From: Artocarpus heterophyllus
Taxonomy: Eukaryota; Streptophyta; Magnoliopsida; Rosales; Moraceae
Direction of reading: 5' to 3'
DNA: 64,000 nt
NCBI GenBank assembly: GCA_025403435.1
Contig: CM046354.1
Location: 22,787,467-22,851,466, forward strand
Shown here piece by piece: positions 44,585-54,744 of the stretch. Position 1 is the first letter of the stretch. Every line of letters starts with the position of its first letter. A program made the position numbers and the translations under genes. The notes beneath the pieces are model-generated. The model saw nothing but the letters and a program-made list of their open reading frames with translations. It searched no databases and was not told where the DNA came from.

Positions 44585-45928
44585 ATGTCTAAAAACGCTT
44601 TATCATCGATACTTGACAAAAACCAATTAACCGGTGAGAACTATAATGATTGGAAACGGAACCTGGACATCGTCCTTTCCTTTAAGAAACTCAAATATGT
44701 TCTGACAACTCCTTGTCCTCCTGAGCCTACGGGAGACTCAAGTAATGAGCAATTCCAAGCGTACGACTGCTGGAAAGATGCTAATGATCAGGCCCGCTGC
44801 TATGTTATGGCCAGCATGAACAACGTACTGCAGGCTCAACATCAGGATTATGAGACTGTGAAGCAGATCTTGGATAATCTTGAGGATATGTTCGGAGGCC
44901 AGGCCATAACGAAGCGGCAAGGGGCGCTTCAGAAACTCTTAAACTGTAGACAGAGACCGGGGACATCTGTAAAGGAGCTCATGATGTTGGTCATGGGTTA
45001 CCTCGCTGAGGCTCAAACCAATAGAGCTGACATCGATGCTGAAACTCAGATGACTATGGTCTTTGAGACTCTGTCTAAGGAATTTATTCTGTTTAGAGCC
45101 ACTTTTAATTTAAGCAATAGACGGGATATGACCTTGACAGAACTGATGAAACAGTTACAGGAGTTTGAACTGCTGATTAGGGAGTCTCCTGCTGGTGGTG
45201 AGGCCAATATGGTAGCTGCTTCTGGTTCCAATCCTAACTCTGGGAATGGAAAGAAGCAACGGGCCAAGAGTGGGAAGTCTTCTATTCCTCCTGCAACCAA
45301 GAGCAAGAAGAAGAAGAAGAAGAACCCAAAGAAGCTTAAGTGCTTCTTCTGTGGAAAGGTCGGGCATATAAAGAAGCATTGCAAGGACTTCCTTTCTAAC
45401 GGAGGTAGGTGTGATCTTCTTTATTTAGAAACTTGTTTGCTTGAGGAATCCAGTGACATCTGGGTCATAGATTCCGGTGCAACTAATCATGTTTGTGTTT
45501 CTCTACAGGGATTCAAAGAAACGAGAAGTCTACTTCATGAAGACTTAACGCTTCGGATGGAAGATGGATCCTTGGTCTCAGCGGAAGCAGTGGGAGATGT
45601 CCATCTTTATTTTGATAATTATAAGAATTTAATTTTGCGAGATTGTTTTTATATTCCTAAATTTAAAAGGAATTTAATTTTTGTATCTTCTTTATTTAAA
45701 GACTCCTACGTGGTATCTTTTAATGAAAAAGTGGTGATTCGTAAAAATAAATCTTTTATCTGTTCTGGATGGATGCAAAATAATCTATATTTTATCAAAC
45801 CTAAGATGGACTTATTGCTTAATGCTGAGATAAATGATAATAACTCAAAAAGACTTAAAACTTCTCACTCTAATAAGACTTATCTTTGGCATTTGCGCCT
45901 TGGTCATATTAACCTGAATAGGATTTAA
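44585..45928 (+). CDS. Element B Gag-protease polyprotein, truncated in pol
   Basis: Copia Gag from MSKNALSSILDKNQLTGENY (Met at 44585, chosen because family similarity starts there; an upstream in-frame Met at 44540 lies in leader-like DNA). The capsid-like UBN2-type region is followed by a lysine-rich linker ([12 protein letters not shown]) and one CCHC knuckle, CFFCGKVGHIKKHC. The protease motif DSGATNHVC is intact. The frame ends with TAA inside the GAG-pre-integrase motif ([12 protein letters not shown] then stop), where relatives have CAA. So Gag and protease are open but integrase, RT and RNase H are not in frame with them. Product would be about 447 residues. A capsid-only role or simple decay are both possible. 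Confidence 0.85.
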   Translation: MSKNALSSILDKNQLTGENYNDWKRNLDIVLSFKKLKYVLTTPCPPEPTGDSSNEQFQAYDCWKDANDQARCYVMASMNNVLQAQHQDYETVKQILDNLEDMFGGQAITKRQGALQKLLNCRQRPGTSVKELMMLVMGYLAEAQTNRADIDAETQMTMVFETLSKEFILFRATFNLSNRRDMTLTELMKQLQEFELLIRESPAGGEANMVAASGSNPNSGNGKKQRAKSGKSSIPPATKSKKKKKKNPKKLKCFFCGKVGHIKKHCKDFLSNGGRCDLLYLETCLLEESSDIWVIDSGATNHVCVSLQGFKETRSLLHEDLTLRMEDGSLVSAEAVGDVHLYFDNYKNLILRDCFYIPKFKRNLIFVSSLFKDSYVVSFNEKVVIRKNKSFICSGWMQNNLYFIKPKMDLLLNAEINDNNSKRLKTSHSNKTYLWHLRLGHINLNRI

Positions 45929-47740
45929 AGGTTGGTAAAGGATGGACCTTTAAGTCACTTAAAGGTGGAATCTATACCTCAATGTGAATCTTGTTTGGAG
46001 GGTAAAATGACCAAAAGACCATACGGGTCTAAGGGCAATAGGGCCGAAGGGGTTCTAGAACTTGTGCATAGTGATGTTTGCGGACCATTCCGATCGGTGT
46101 AGAAAAACCAAACAAACCTGAACAACAACCTCAGGGGCTTCGCCGTAGTGGGAGAATCGGGTGTCAACCTGAAAGGTACATGTTCAATGGGGAGGTCTTT
46201 TTGGCTGAACCGGATGAACATGATAGGGATCCTTATACTTACGCAAAAGCTATGGAGGATGTTGATTTAAAACTCTGGACAGAGGCCATGAACATAGAGA
46301 TGAAGTCTATGGAGACTAATCAGGTCTGGGAGCTTGTGGATCTTCCCGAAGAGGTAAAACCCATAGGGTGTAAGTGGATCTACAAGAGGAAAAGAGGAGT
46401 GGATGGAAAGGTCGAAACCTTTAAGGCTAGACTGGTAGCTAAGGGTTATACGTAAAAGGAAGGAATCGATTATGAGGAAACCTTTTCGCCTGTAGCCATG
46501 CTTAAGTCTATCTGGATTCTCTTGTCCATAGCTACCGCTCACGATTACGAGATTTGGCAGATGGATGTCAAGGCGGCTTTTCTGAATGGCTATCTTGATG
46601 AGTCCATTTATATAGAACAACTAGACGGGTTCAAGGTCGCGGGTCAAGAGGGTAAGGTTTGTAAGCTGCTAAAGTCAATTTATGGACTTAAGCAGGCTTC
46701 TTATTCTTGGAACATAAGATTTGATCAGGTGATCAAGACTTATGGGTTCTCACAAAACGTGGATGAACCATGTGTTTACAAACACATTAAGGATGGGAAG
46801 GTGGTTTTTCTACTGCTCTATGTAGATGACATTCTGCTAATTAGCAATGATGTTGGGGCGTTGTCATCGGTCAAATTATGGTTGACCAAGCAGTTTGACA
46901 TGAAGGACTTAGGTGAGGCTAATTTTGTTCTCGGTATCTAGATCATTCGGGATAGGAAGAACAAAATAATAGCTTTGTCACAGGCTGGCTACATAGATAA
47001 AATTCTCAGGAGGTTTGCAATGCAGGATTCCAAGAACGGTGGGCAACCATCTTGGTCTGGAATTACTCTTTCTAAGAAAGACTCTCCAAAGTCTTATGAA
47101 GAAAGAGAATACATGAAGAAGGTGCCTTATGCTTCGGCAGTGGGAAGTCTCATGTATGCCATGTTTTGCACTCGACCGGATATTAGCTATGCGGTTGGGA
47201 TTGTAAGTCGATTTCAGGCGGATCTAGGACTGAACCTTTGGGTTGCGGTAAAGCATATTTTCAAGTACCTGAGAAGGACTCGAGGGTATATGCTTGTGTA
47301 TTCGGGTGAGGACTTGACTCCTCTAGGATACACTGATTCAGACTTTCAATCCTGTCTGGATTCTAGGAAATCGACTTCGGGGTTTGTGTTTACTCTGGGT
47401 GGTGGTGCCATCAGTTGGAGAAGTGCGAAGCAAGATTGCACTTTGGATTCAACGATGGAGGCCGAGTAAGTGGTGGCTAGTGATGCTTCGAAAGAAGCAA
47501 TGTGGCTCCGCAAGTTCCTTTGGGATCTTGAGGTAGTTCTTGGTATGGATAAGGTGGTATCACTGTACTGTGATAATAGTGCGGCGGTAGCTAATGCTAA
47601 GGAACCAAGATTTCACAAGAAGAGTAAGCATATTGATCGAAAGTATCATGTGATAAAGGACTTTGTTGAGGGTGGGCATGTCACGGTGCGCAAGATCACG
47701 TCAGAGGACAATTTAGCTGATCCACTTACGAAGACACTTA
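45929..47740 (+). pseudogene. Element B pol remains (integrase core deleted)
   Basis: After the TAA the integrase zinc-binding part continues to GTTTGCGGACC at about 46085, then jumps to ATTCCGATCGG, which in relatives lies about 730 bp further on. The DDE core of integrase is therefore missing. Downstream are the integrase C-terminus, RT with QMDVKAAFLNGYLDESI and YVDDILLISND (46498-46941), and RNase H (46975-47740), broken by TAA at 46453, TAG at 46939 and TAA at 47467. The normal C-terminus (GRVFERHVEAMG) is absent. Confidence 0.9.
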
Positions 47741-47790
47741 TGATAAAGGACTTTGCTTCTTTCCATTCCCTAAGTCAGGATTGGAACCAG
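47741..47790 (+). repeat. Filler DNA and copied host flank before 3' LTR of B
   Basis: 47741-47755 (TGATAAAGGACTTTG) repeats 47651-47665 exactly. 47753-47790 repeats 40948-40985, the A-gag flank left of the 5' LTR, exactly over 38 bases. No polypurine tract lies here. Confidence 0.9.
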
Positions 47791-49797
47791 TGTTAGACAT
47801 GTATGCCCTAAGGAGTAAAAATGTAATACGTTTTTTGAGACACTTTTATCAATAAAGAATTTATTCATTTATATATACCAAATCTTGTCCTCTTTACGTT
47901 CATATTTGTTGAATGTATGATAAGCAAACAGTAGTCTGAGACTGTCAGTCTAAACCTTAAGAATTGGGCATATGATGGGATGATTATGCGGTAGACACGA
48001 TTCTTAAGATGACGGTCTAAAATGTATGATCTGCAATCGAGGGAATATAGTTGGGCACTTTATTCATGTAAATATTGTTATGTTGTCTATATCCCTTTTG
48101 GGAGACGGTTTGTCTTGGCCATCAGAATTGGACTCCGTGAATAAAAACATTGGCACGTTGTCATAGGTGACGATGTGTTGGATCGGGACATAAAGTGAAT
48201 TGATTTGGATTAATAATTCTGTCTTGGCAAATCGATTCACTTTAGACAGTCATTTGTATTGTATCTTAATCCTGAGATGAATAGTGGGCCCGTTATCTCG
48301 ACTTGTGTCTTTTGATGTACCAATGGGTGACTCCTACATCTCTATAGTGGTATGCATGTCGGTACATTGGAGGCATGACTCTTGATAGCGTAGACTTGTT
48401 ATTCATAGATATGGAATCCATAGCTCCTCTTTAGGAGTAATGATATCCTCTTATAGCGCTCAACCTTTTGGATACATAGGTGTAACCGAATGGTATACTA
48501 ACCTTGGATGGTAAGTTTTCTAGTGGTGAGACAATAGAACGTAAGATAAAAATAATCGGGAAGGTAATACAGAACTTGTCCTTAAGTCGATTATGGATGA
48601 TCATATGGGGATATGATACACTTTGATATGTCATGGAGACTTAGCTACACGAGCTTCGTAATTCTGTAAAGTTCAAAAGTGCAGCTCCAAGCTTTTAGTG
48701 GAGTAGCGGTGGAGTTGATAATTGTGAAATGTATATCTGGGATATTGGGTTTCATAATTATCAATGGCTTGAACTTTATAGGTCCATTTTGGTCCCCTTT
48801 GCTAGCTCACAAAATCCTGTAACGACACGGCATGCTTTTCCAATAATTGGTGACTTATGTCGGATTTATCAGATTGGTTTAAAATTTGTAAGAATCAAAT
48901 AATTCATGTCTGTTTATCGGTTGAATTAATTTTGTAAGAAATTAGTTCAAGATAAACTTGTTGAATTATTGCGATCAGATAATTCTTGTCTGTTTATCGG
49001 TTGTTTTAATTTTTGACAAATTAGAACAAGATAAACTTGTAGAATTATTGTGAATTGATTTATTTTCTTAGAGATTATCTTGATAAAGTTTGTTTTGATC
49101 AGATAACTTTTCTATTGGGTTATTTGAATCAAAATAGAGACTTTATCCTTCAGAATCTCGGGTGGAAAATAAAAGATTCGCAGAGATTTTTTCTCGGTGG
49201 TTCGGCCTACCGGATGACGTGTTCAGCCTGTTGAACTGGCCTGATTGGCCTGCCGATCAGAATGTTTGGCCTGCCGATCAACGGAGATAAGATTACGCAT
49301 TTTCACGCGGATCTTATCAGATATTGATCCGAACTTGATTCCGTTTCGAGTTTTTGAGACCTAATCTGTTATGGACTGACCCCAGGACCAATAGGTATAA
49401 AAAGGGAGTGAGTCTCATGATTTACTCAAATCAATTTGAGAGATTAAGAGTGATACTCTTCTAGTGAGCATCTGAAAACTCCCTGAGAGCTTTTGTTCAC
49501 AAAGCACGAGCACTAGCTTTGGGTTCTCTCTGTTGGTTGGAAGGAGAGTCACCGGTGGAAGAGCTGTACGTGTGAGCCCACATTCACTCCGGTTGTGGAT
49601 AGAGAATAGCAAAGAAGACCAGTTGGTTGAGGCTCTTCTGGAACGTTACTTCTCTACACAGGTTGCGGAGGTTCTTCGGCACACTGAGGTTAGTAAGATC
49701 TGTTTAATTTATACATATAACATGTCAAACTTGTGTTTTGGAAAATGCTCTAATGGAAAAATTTTTAAAAATTTCGCTGCGCACTTTGTTTCCAACA
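47791..49797 (+). repeat. 3' LTR of element B
   Basis: 2,007 bp, TGTTAGACATG to TTTCCAACA. Contains the 28-bp deletion noted above and a longer, altered palindrome region near 49200-49280. Confidence 0.95.
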
Positions 49798-49802
49798 ACC
49801 AA

Positions 49803-50438
49803 AAGCAGCTACCATGTTGGCCTCACCACCAGCAAGAGACTCCCTGATCAGCTATTCGAACTCCTGTAACTATTTCATCAGTTCTGTTAAGGTCATATCC
49901 TGTCTATTGCTTAAATTAAAAGTAGCTCTGAACGGAATAAATTCCTTAGACAGAGTCTCAAAGACCATAGTCATCTGAGTTTTAGCATCGATGTCGGCTC
50001 CATTGGTTTGAGCCTCAGCGAGGTAACCCATGACCAACATCATGTGGTCCTTTATAGATGTCCCCGGTCTCTGTCTATAGTTTAAGAGTTTCCGAAGCGC
50101 CCCTTGCCGCTTTGTTATGGCCTGGCCTCCAAACATATCCTCAAGATTATCCAAGATCTGCTTCGCAGTCTCATAATCCTGATGTTGAGCCTGCAGTACG
50201 TTGTCATGCTGGCCATTACATAGCAACAGTCGTAATCATTAGCATATTTCTAGTGATCGTACGCTTGGAATTGCTCATTACTTGAGTCTCCTATAGGCTC
50301 AGGAGGACAAGGGGTTGTCAGTACATATTTTAGTTTCTCAAAGGATAGGACGATATCCAGGTTCCGTTTCTAATCGTTATAATTCTCAACGGTTAATTGG
50401 TTTTTGTCAAGTATTGATGATAAAGCGTTTTTAGACAT
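49803..50438 (-). pseudogene. Element A gag, 5' portion
   Basis: Continuation of A's gag on the far side of element B. It starts at the ATG 50436-50438 (MSKNALSSILDKNQLT), and 49870-50226 is open. It ends against the B insertion in the stretch GGEANMVAA, which resumes at 40985 as NPDLGNGKKQ. Frame changes near 50220-50300 break it. Confidence 0.85.
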
Positions 50439-52122
50439 TTTCAATCTACAATAAAGAATCATATACCAAACATAAGCAAACATATAATAATAATTTAGTA
50501 AGATAACACAATCATGTAAAATCATACAACTGTGTTTATGTGTCAAAACCTTGAAAATATCACAACCTTACAACGATAATTCCCAACTCATAATTCAACA
50601 AGCTCCTAGGGGAGTCATGCCAAATTCAATCAGGAACACGGATCCCCTCCTGATTAATATATGCCATCTAGGACCCGTATGATCCAGCATATATTAATAA
50701 TCATTTTTTTGGCCATTAATTTTATTAACAGAGCTCCTAGGGGAGGTTAATAATAAAATTAACGTGAGTGTATAACCATCGTTTCAATATTTTATCCATG
50801 ATTTATAATCACCACCTAGGGGTGTGCAACCATAAATCTTACTAAAATACCTTATCCTTTCAGAGATCCAATCTAGTACATGATAGAAATCCCTTCCTAG
50901 GGGTCGGGACCACCATATTCTGCCTATGGACCAATGATGGAGGCCTTAGGTCCTCTCTTCGAAAACCTTCTCCCACTCAATCTTTTGAAATCAAGGTTTT
51001 ATTTTAGAAATATGCATGAACAATTTTAATATGAGCGGCACTCCTTATTCTATATGACATGTTATCAATATACATGGTAAATCATATTATAATGCAGACA
51101 AGCAAAGCAATCAAGCAAAGTTACAAGCAAAATAATAAATCGTAAAATTATGGTTCCACCATAGAGAATAGAAAACTAAGATTACAAGAGAATAATCGAG
51201 ACATTTATCGATTCGTCATCCTTGAATCCTCAAGCTGTCTCCTTCTTCATGCAATATCCATCTTCAAGTCTTCAATTCTGTATGAATCAAATACTCCATA
51301 TTTCCGGTCATATCCAAATTTAATATTTCTTAGAATCGTCTCAAAAATAAAATTAAAACTGCACTGCAAAAATTGCACCTTTTTTGGAAATTCTCCAGCT
51401 CTCAGTCGGCAGGCTGATCTATGTGATCGGCCTGCTGGTCATGTTTCATCGGTTTACCGATCATACTGATTAGCCTGCCGACCCATGAAGGTTTGGCCTG
51501 TCGAACTGAAAGTTCGGCCTGCTGGCAGAGCCAGTCAATTTCTGCCCCACTAACGGCCTACCGGACCATACGTCTGGCCTATCGATCTGTGACCATCGGC
51601 CTACCGAACTGTGATGTTCGGCATGCCGACCGAGCAGAAATCCCTCATTCTAGAAAATACAATTTTAATGCAATTCATCAGTTTTATTTTTAACAATTCA
51701 AAAACATAAAATTAGAGACTCATGAAATATCTGGGGGCACCATCATCATTCTTCTAGGTCCGTCTTCTCCGAAAAATTATTTAATTACAAAATTTAAAAC
51801 AAATAATAATTCCTAGACGGAGATGATAGTCCACCACCTATTACATGAAAAACTTAGATACATATTCTAACCTCTAAGGAACCATAACCGGTATGAATTA
51901 ATTAATAAATAAATAATTAAACAACGAATTAATCAACCATAATTAATTAATAAACATTCACTACATAATCCATGACAACATATATAATTTATAGAAATCT
52001 AGAGTGTCATCTCTCTATTAAATTCAATTCAATCATTGGAGATATAAAGATCACAAAATTTATGCATATAACATGATCACAAACTTGTAAATTTATGTAA
52101 AAACCATGTCTCTGATACTAAT
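50439..52122 (-). other. Leader of element A
   Basis: Untranslated leader in reverse orientation. From the gag start outward it has the CCTAGG hairpins (50590-50925), the palindromic array (51404-51632) and a decayed primer site TAGTATCAGAGAC (52108-52120). No gene. Confidence 0.85.
51404..51632 (-). repeat. Palindromic site array in leader of element A
   Basis: Counterpart of 43389-43616, with units such as ATCGGCCTACCGAA and TTCGGCATGCCGAC. More decayed, mainly by C/G to T/A changes. Confidence 0.8.
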
Positions 52123-54156
52123 TGTTGGAAAAACGGTGCGCAACAGAATTTAAAAATTTTTCATCAGAGTAATTTCCAAAACACAAGTTTGACATGCTAT
52201 ATGTATAAATTAAACAGGTCTTACTAACCTTTGTGTGTCAAAGAACCTCCGCAACCTGTGAAGAGAAGTAACATTCCAGAAGAGCCTCAACCAACTGGTC
52301 TTCTTTGCTATTCTTTATCCACAACCGGAGTAAGTGTGGGCTCACACGTACAGCTCTTCCACCGGTGACTCTCCTTCCAACCAATAAAGAGAACCCAAAG
52401 CTAATGTTCGTGAGTTGTGAACAAAAGCTCTCAGGGAGTTTTTCAGATGCTCACCAGAAGAGTATCACTCTTAATCTCTCAATTGATCTGAGTAAATCAT
52501 GAGACTCACTTCCTTTATATAGTTGTTGGTCCTGAGGTCAGTCCTTATCAGATTAGGTCTCAAAAACTCAAAATAGAATCAAGTTCAGATCAATATCTGA
52601 TAAGATCCACGTGAAAATGTGTAATCTTATCTCTCGTTGATCGGCAGGCCGAACATCTTGATCGGCAGGCTGAACAGGCCCCATCGGCAGGCAGAACACG
52701 TCATTCGACAGGCCAAACTCCCGCGTAAATATCTCCGCAAATCTTTTATTTTTCACCCGAGATTCTATAGGATAAAATCTCAGTTTTGATTCAAATAACC
52801 CAATACAGAAGTTATCTGATGAAAACAAACTTTATCAAGATAATCTCTAAGAAAATAAATCAATTCACAATAATTCTACAAGTTTATCTTGATCTAATTT
52901 ATCCAAAAATTAAATATACCGATAAACAGAAAAGAATTATCTGATCCCAATAATTTAACAAGTTTATCTTAAATTAATTTCTTGCAAAATTAACTCAACC
53001 GATAAACAGACATGAATTATTTAATTCTTTCAAATTTAAACCAATCTGATAAATCTGACATAAGTCACCAGTTATTAGAAAAGCACGCCGTGTCGTTATA
53101 GGATTTTGTGAGCTAGCAAAGGAGACCAAAATGGACCTATAAAGTTTAAGCTCACGATAATTATGAAACCCAATATCCCAGATATACATTTCACAGTTAT
53201 CAACTCCAACGCTACTCCACTAAAAGCTTGGAGCTGCACTCTCGAACTTTATAGAATTACGAAGCCCGTATAGCTAAGCCTCCATGACATATCAAAGTAT
53301 ATCGTATCCCCATATGATAATCCATAATCGGCTTAAGGACAAGTTCTGTCTTACCTTCCCAAATATTTTTATCTTACATTCCATTATCTCACCATTAGAA
53401 AACTTACCATCCAAAGATAGTATACCATTCGGTTACACCTATGTATCTAAATGGTTGAGCGCTCCAGTTTTCCAATTACAGGACAACGCATATAAGAGGA
53501 TATCATTACTCCTAAAGAGGAGCTGTGGATTCCATATCTATGAATAACAAGTCTACGTTATCAAGAGTCATGCCTCCAACGTACCGGCATGCATACCACT
53601 ATTGAGATGTGGGTATCACCCATTGGTACATCAAAAGACACAAGTCGAGACAACGGGCCCACTATTCATCTCAGGATTAAGATACAATACAAATGACTGT
53701 CTAAAGTGAATCGATTTGCCAAGACATAATTATTAATCCAAATCAATTCACTTTATGTCCCGATCAAACGCATCGTCACCTATGACAATGCGCTAATGTT
53801 TCTATTCACGGAGTCCAACTCTGATGGTCAAGACAAACCATCTCCCTAAATGGGATATAGACAACATAACAATCTTTACATGAATAAAGCACCCAACTTT
53901 ATTCACTCGATTGCGGATCATATGTTTTAGACCGTCACCTTTAGAATCGTGTCTTTTGCATAATCAGTCCATCATATGCCCAATTCTTAAGGTTTAGACT
54001 GATAGTCTCAGACTACTATTTACTTAATATACATTCAACAAATATGAACGTAAAGAGGACAAGATTTGGTATATATAAATGAATAAATTCTTTATTGATA
54101 AAAATATCTCTAAAAACGTATTATATTTTTACTCCTTAGGGCAAACGTGTCTAACA
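52123..54156 (-). repeat. 5' LTR of element A
   Basis: About 2.03 kb in reverse orientation, TGTTAGACACG at the right edge and TTTTTCCAACA at the left. Homologous to 35643-37655. Confidence 0.93.
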
Positions 54157-54579
54157 ATGCTATATGTATAAATTTTGTGATCTTAATCTCTTCTATGCTT
54201 GGATTTAATTTTATGGAGAGGTGGCACTCTAGGTTTCTATATAATCTTATGTTGTCATGGATTATGTGGTGAATGTTTATTAATTAATTATGGTTGATTA
54301 AATGGTTATTTAATTATTAATTAATTAATTAATTGATACCAGTTATGGTTCCTTAGAGGTTAGAATGTGTATCTAAGTTTTTCATGTAATTAGGTGGTGG
54401 ACTATCATCTCCGTTTAGGAATTATTATTTAATTTTAAATTTGTAAGAATTTGTAATTAAATAATTATTCGGAGAAGACGAATCTAGAAGATTAATGATG
54501 TATGTTTTTAATTGTTGAAAATAAAATTGATGAATTGTATTAAAAATTATATTTTCTGGAAAAGGGTAATTTCTGCTCA

Positions 54580-54741
54580 GTCGGCATGCCGAACCCTGCA
54601 ATTCGGCAAGCCGATGTCGTAGATCGGCAAGCCGGACGTGAGGTTCAGCAAGCTAACAGCGGGGCAGAAATCAGATGGCTCTAGCGGTAGGCCAAACTTC
54701 TAGTTCTGCAGGCCGATCTGTCATAGATCGGTAGGCCGATG
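54580..54741 (+). repeat. Palindromic site array in leader of element C
   Basis: Seven units with TCGG-type starts at about 54581, 54603, 54624, 54644, 54683, 54704 and 54728, keeping the 21-22 spacing and the single 39-bp gap of element B. Confidence 0.85.
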
Positions 54742-54744
54742 GGC

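Larger units (their letters stand above)
40986..49797 (+). mobile_element. Copia element B, inserted in gag of A
   Basis: Plus-strand element, 8.8 kb, with 5' LTR 40986-42998, leader 42999-44584, gag-protease 44585-45928, a deletion replacing most of integrase, RT/RNase H remains to 47740, and 3' LTR 47791-49797. The target duplication is ACCAG (40981-40985) against ACCAA (49798-49802), joining the two parts of A's gag. The polypurine tract is absent. Its place is taken by a 15-bp filler and 38 bp copied from the host flank at 40948-40985. Confidence 0.93.
35643..54156 (-). mobile_element. Copia element A, inserted in C and split by B
   Basis: Minus-strand element with 3' LTR 35643-37655, polypurine tract, pol 37670-40980, insertion of element B (40986-49797), remaining gag 49803-50438, leader to 52122, and 5' LTR 52123-54156. 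The 5-bp duplication ATGCT at 35638-35642 and 54157-54161 is perfect and marks its insertion into the leader of element C. Element B in its gag and several stops make it non-autonomous. Confidence 0.95.
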
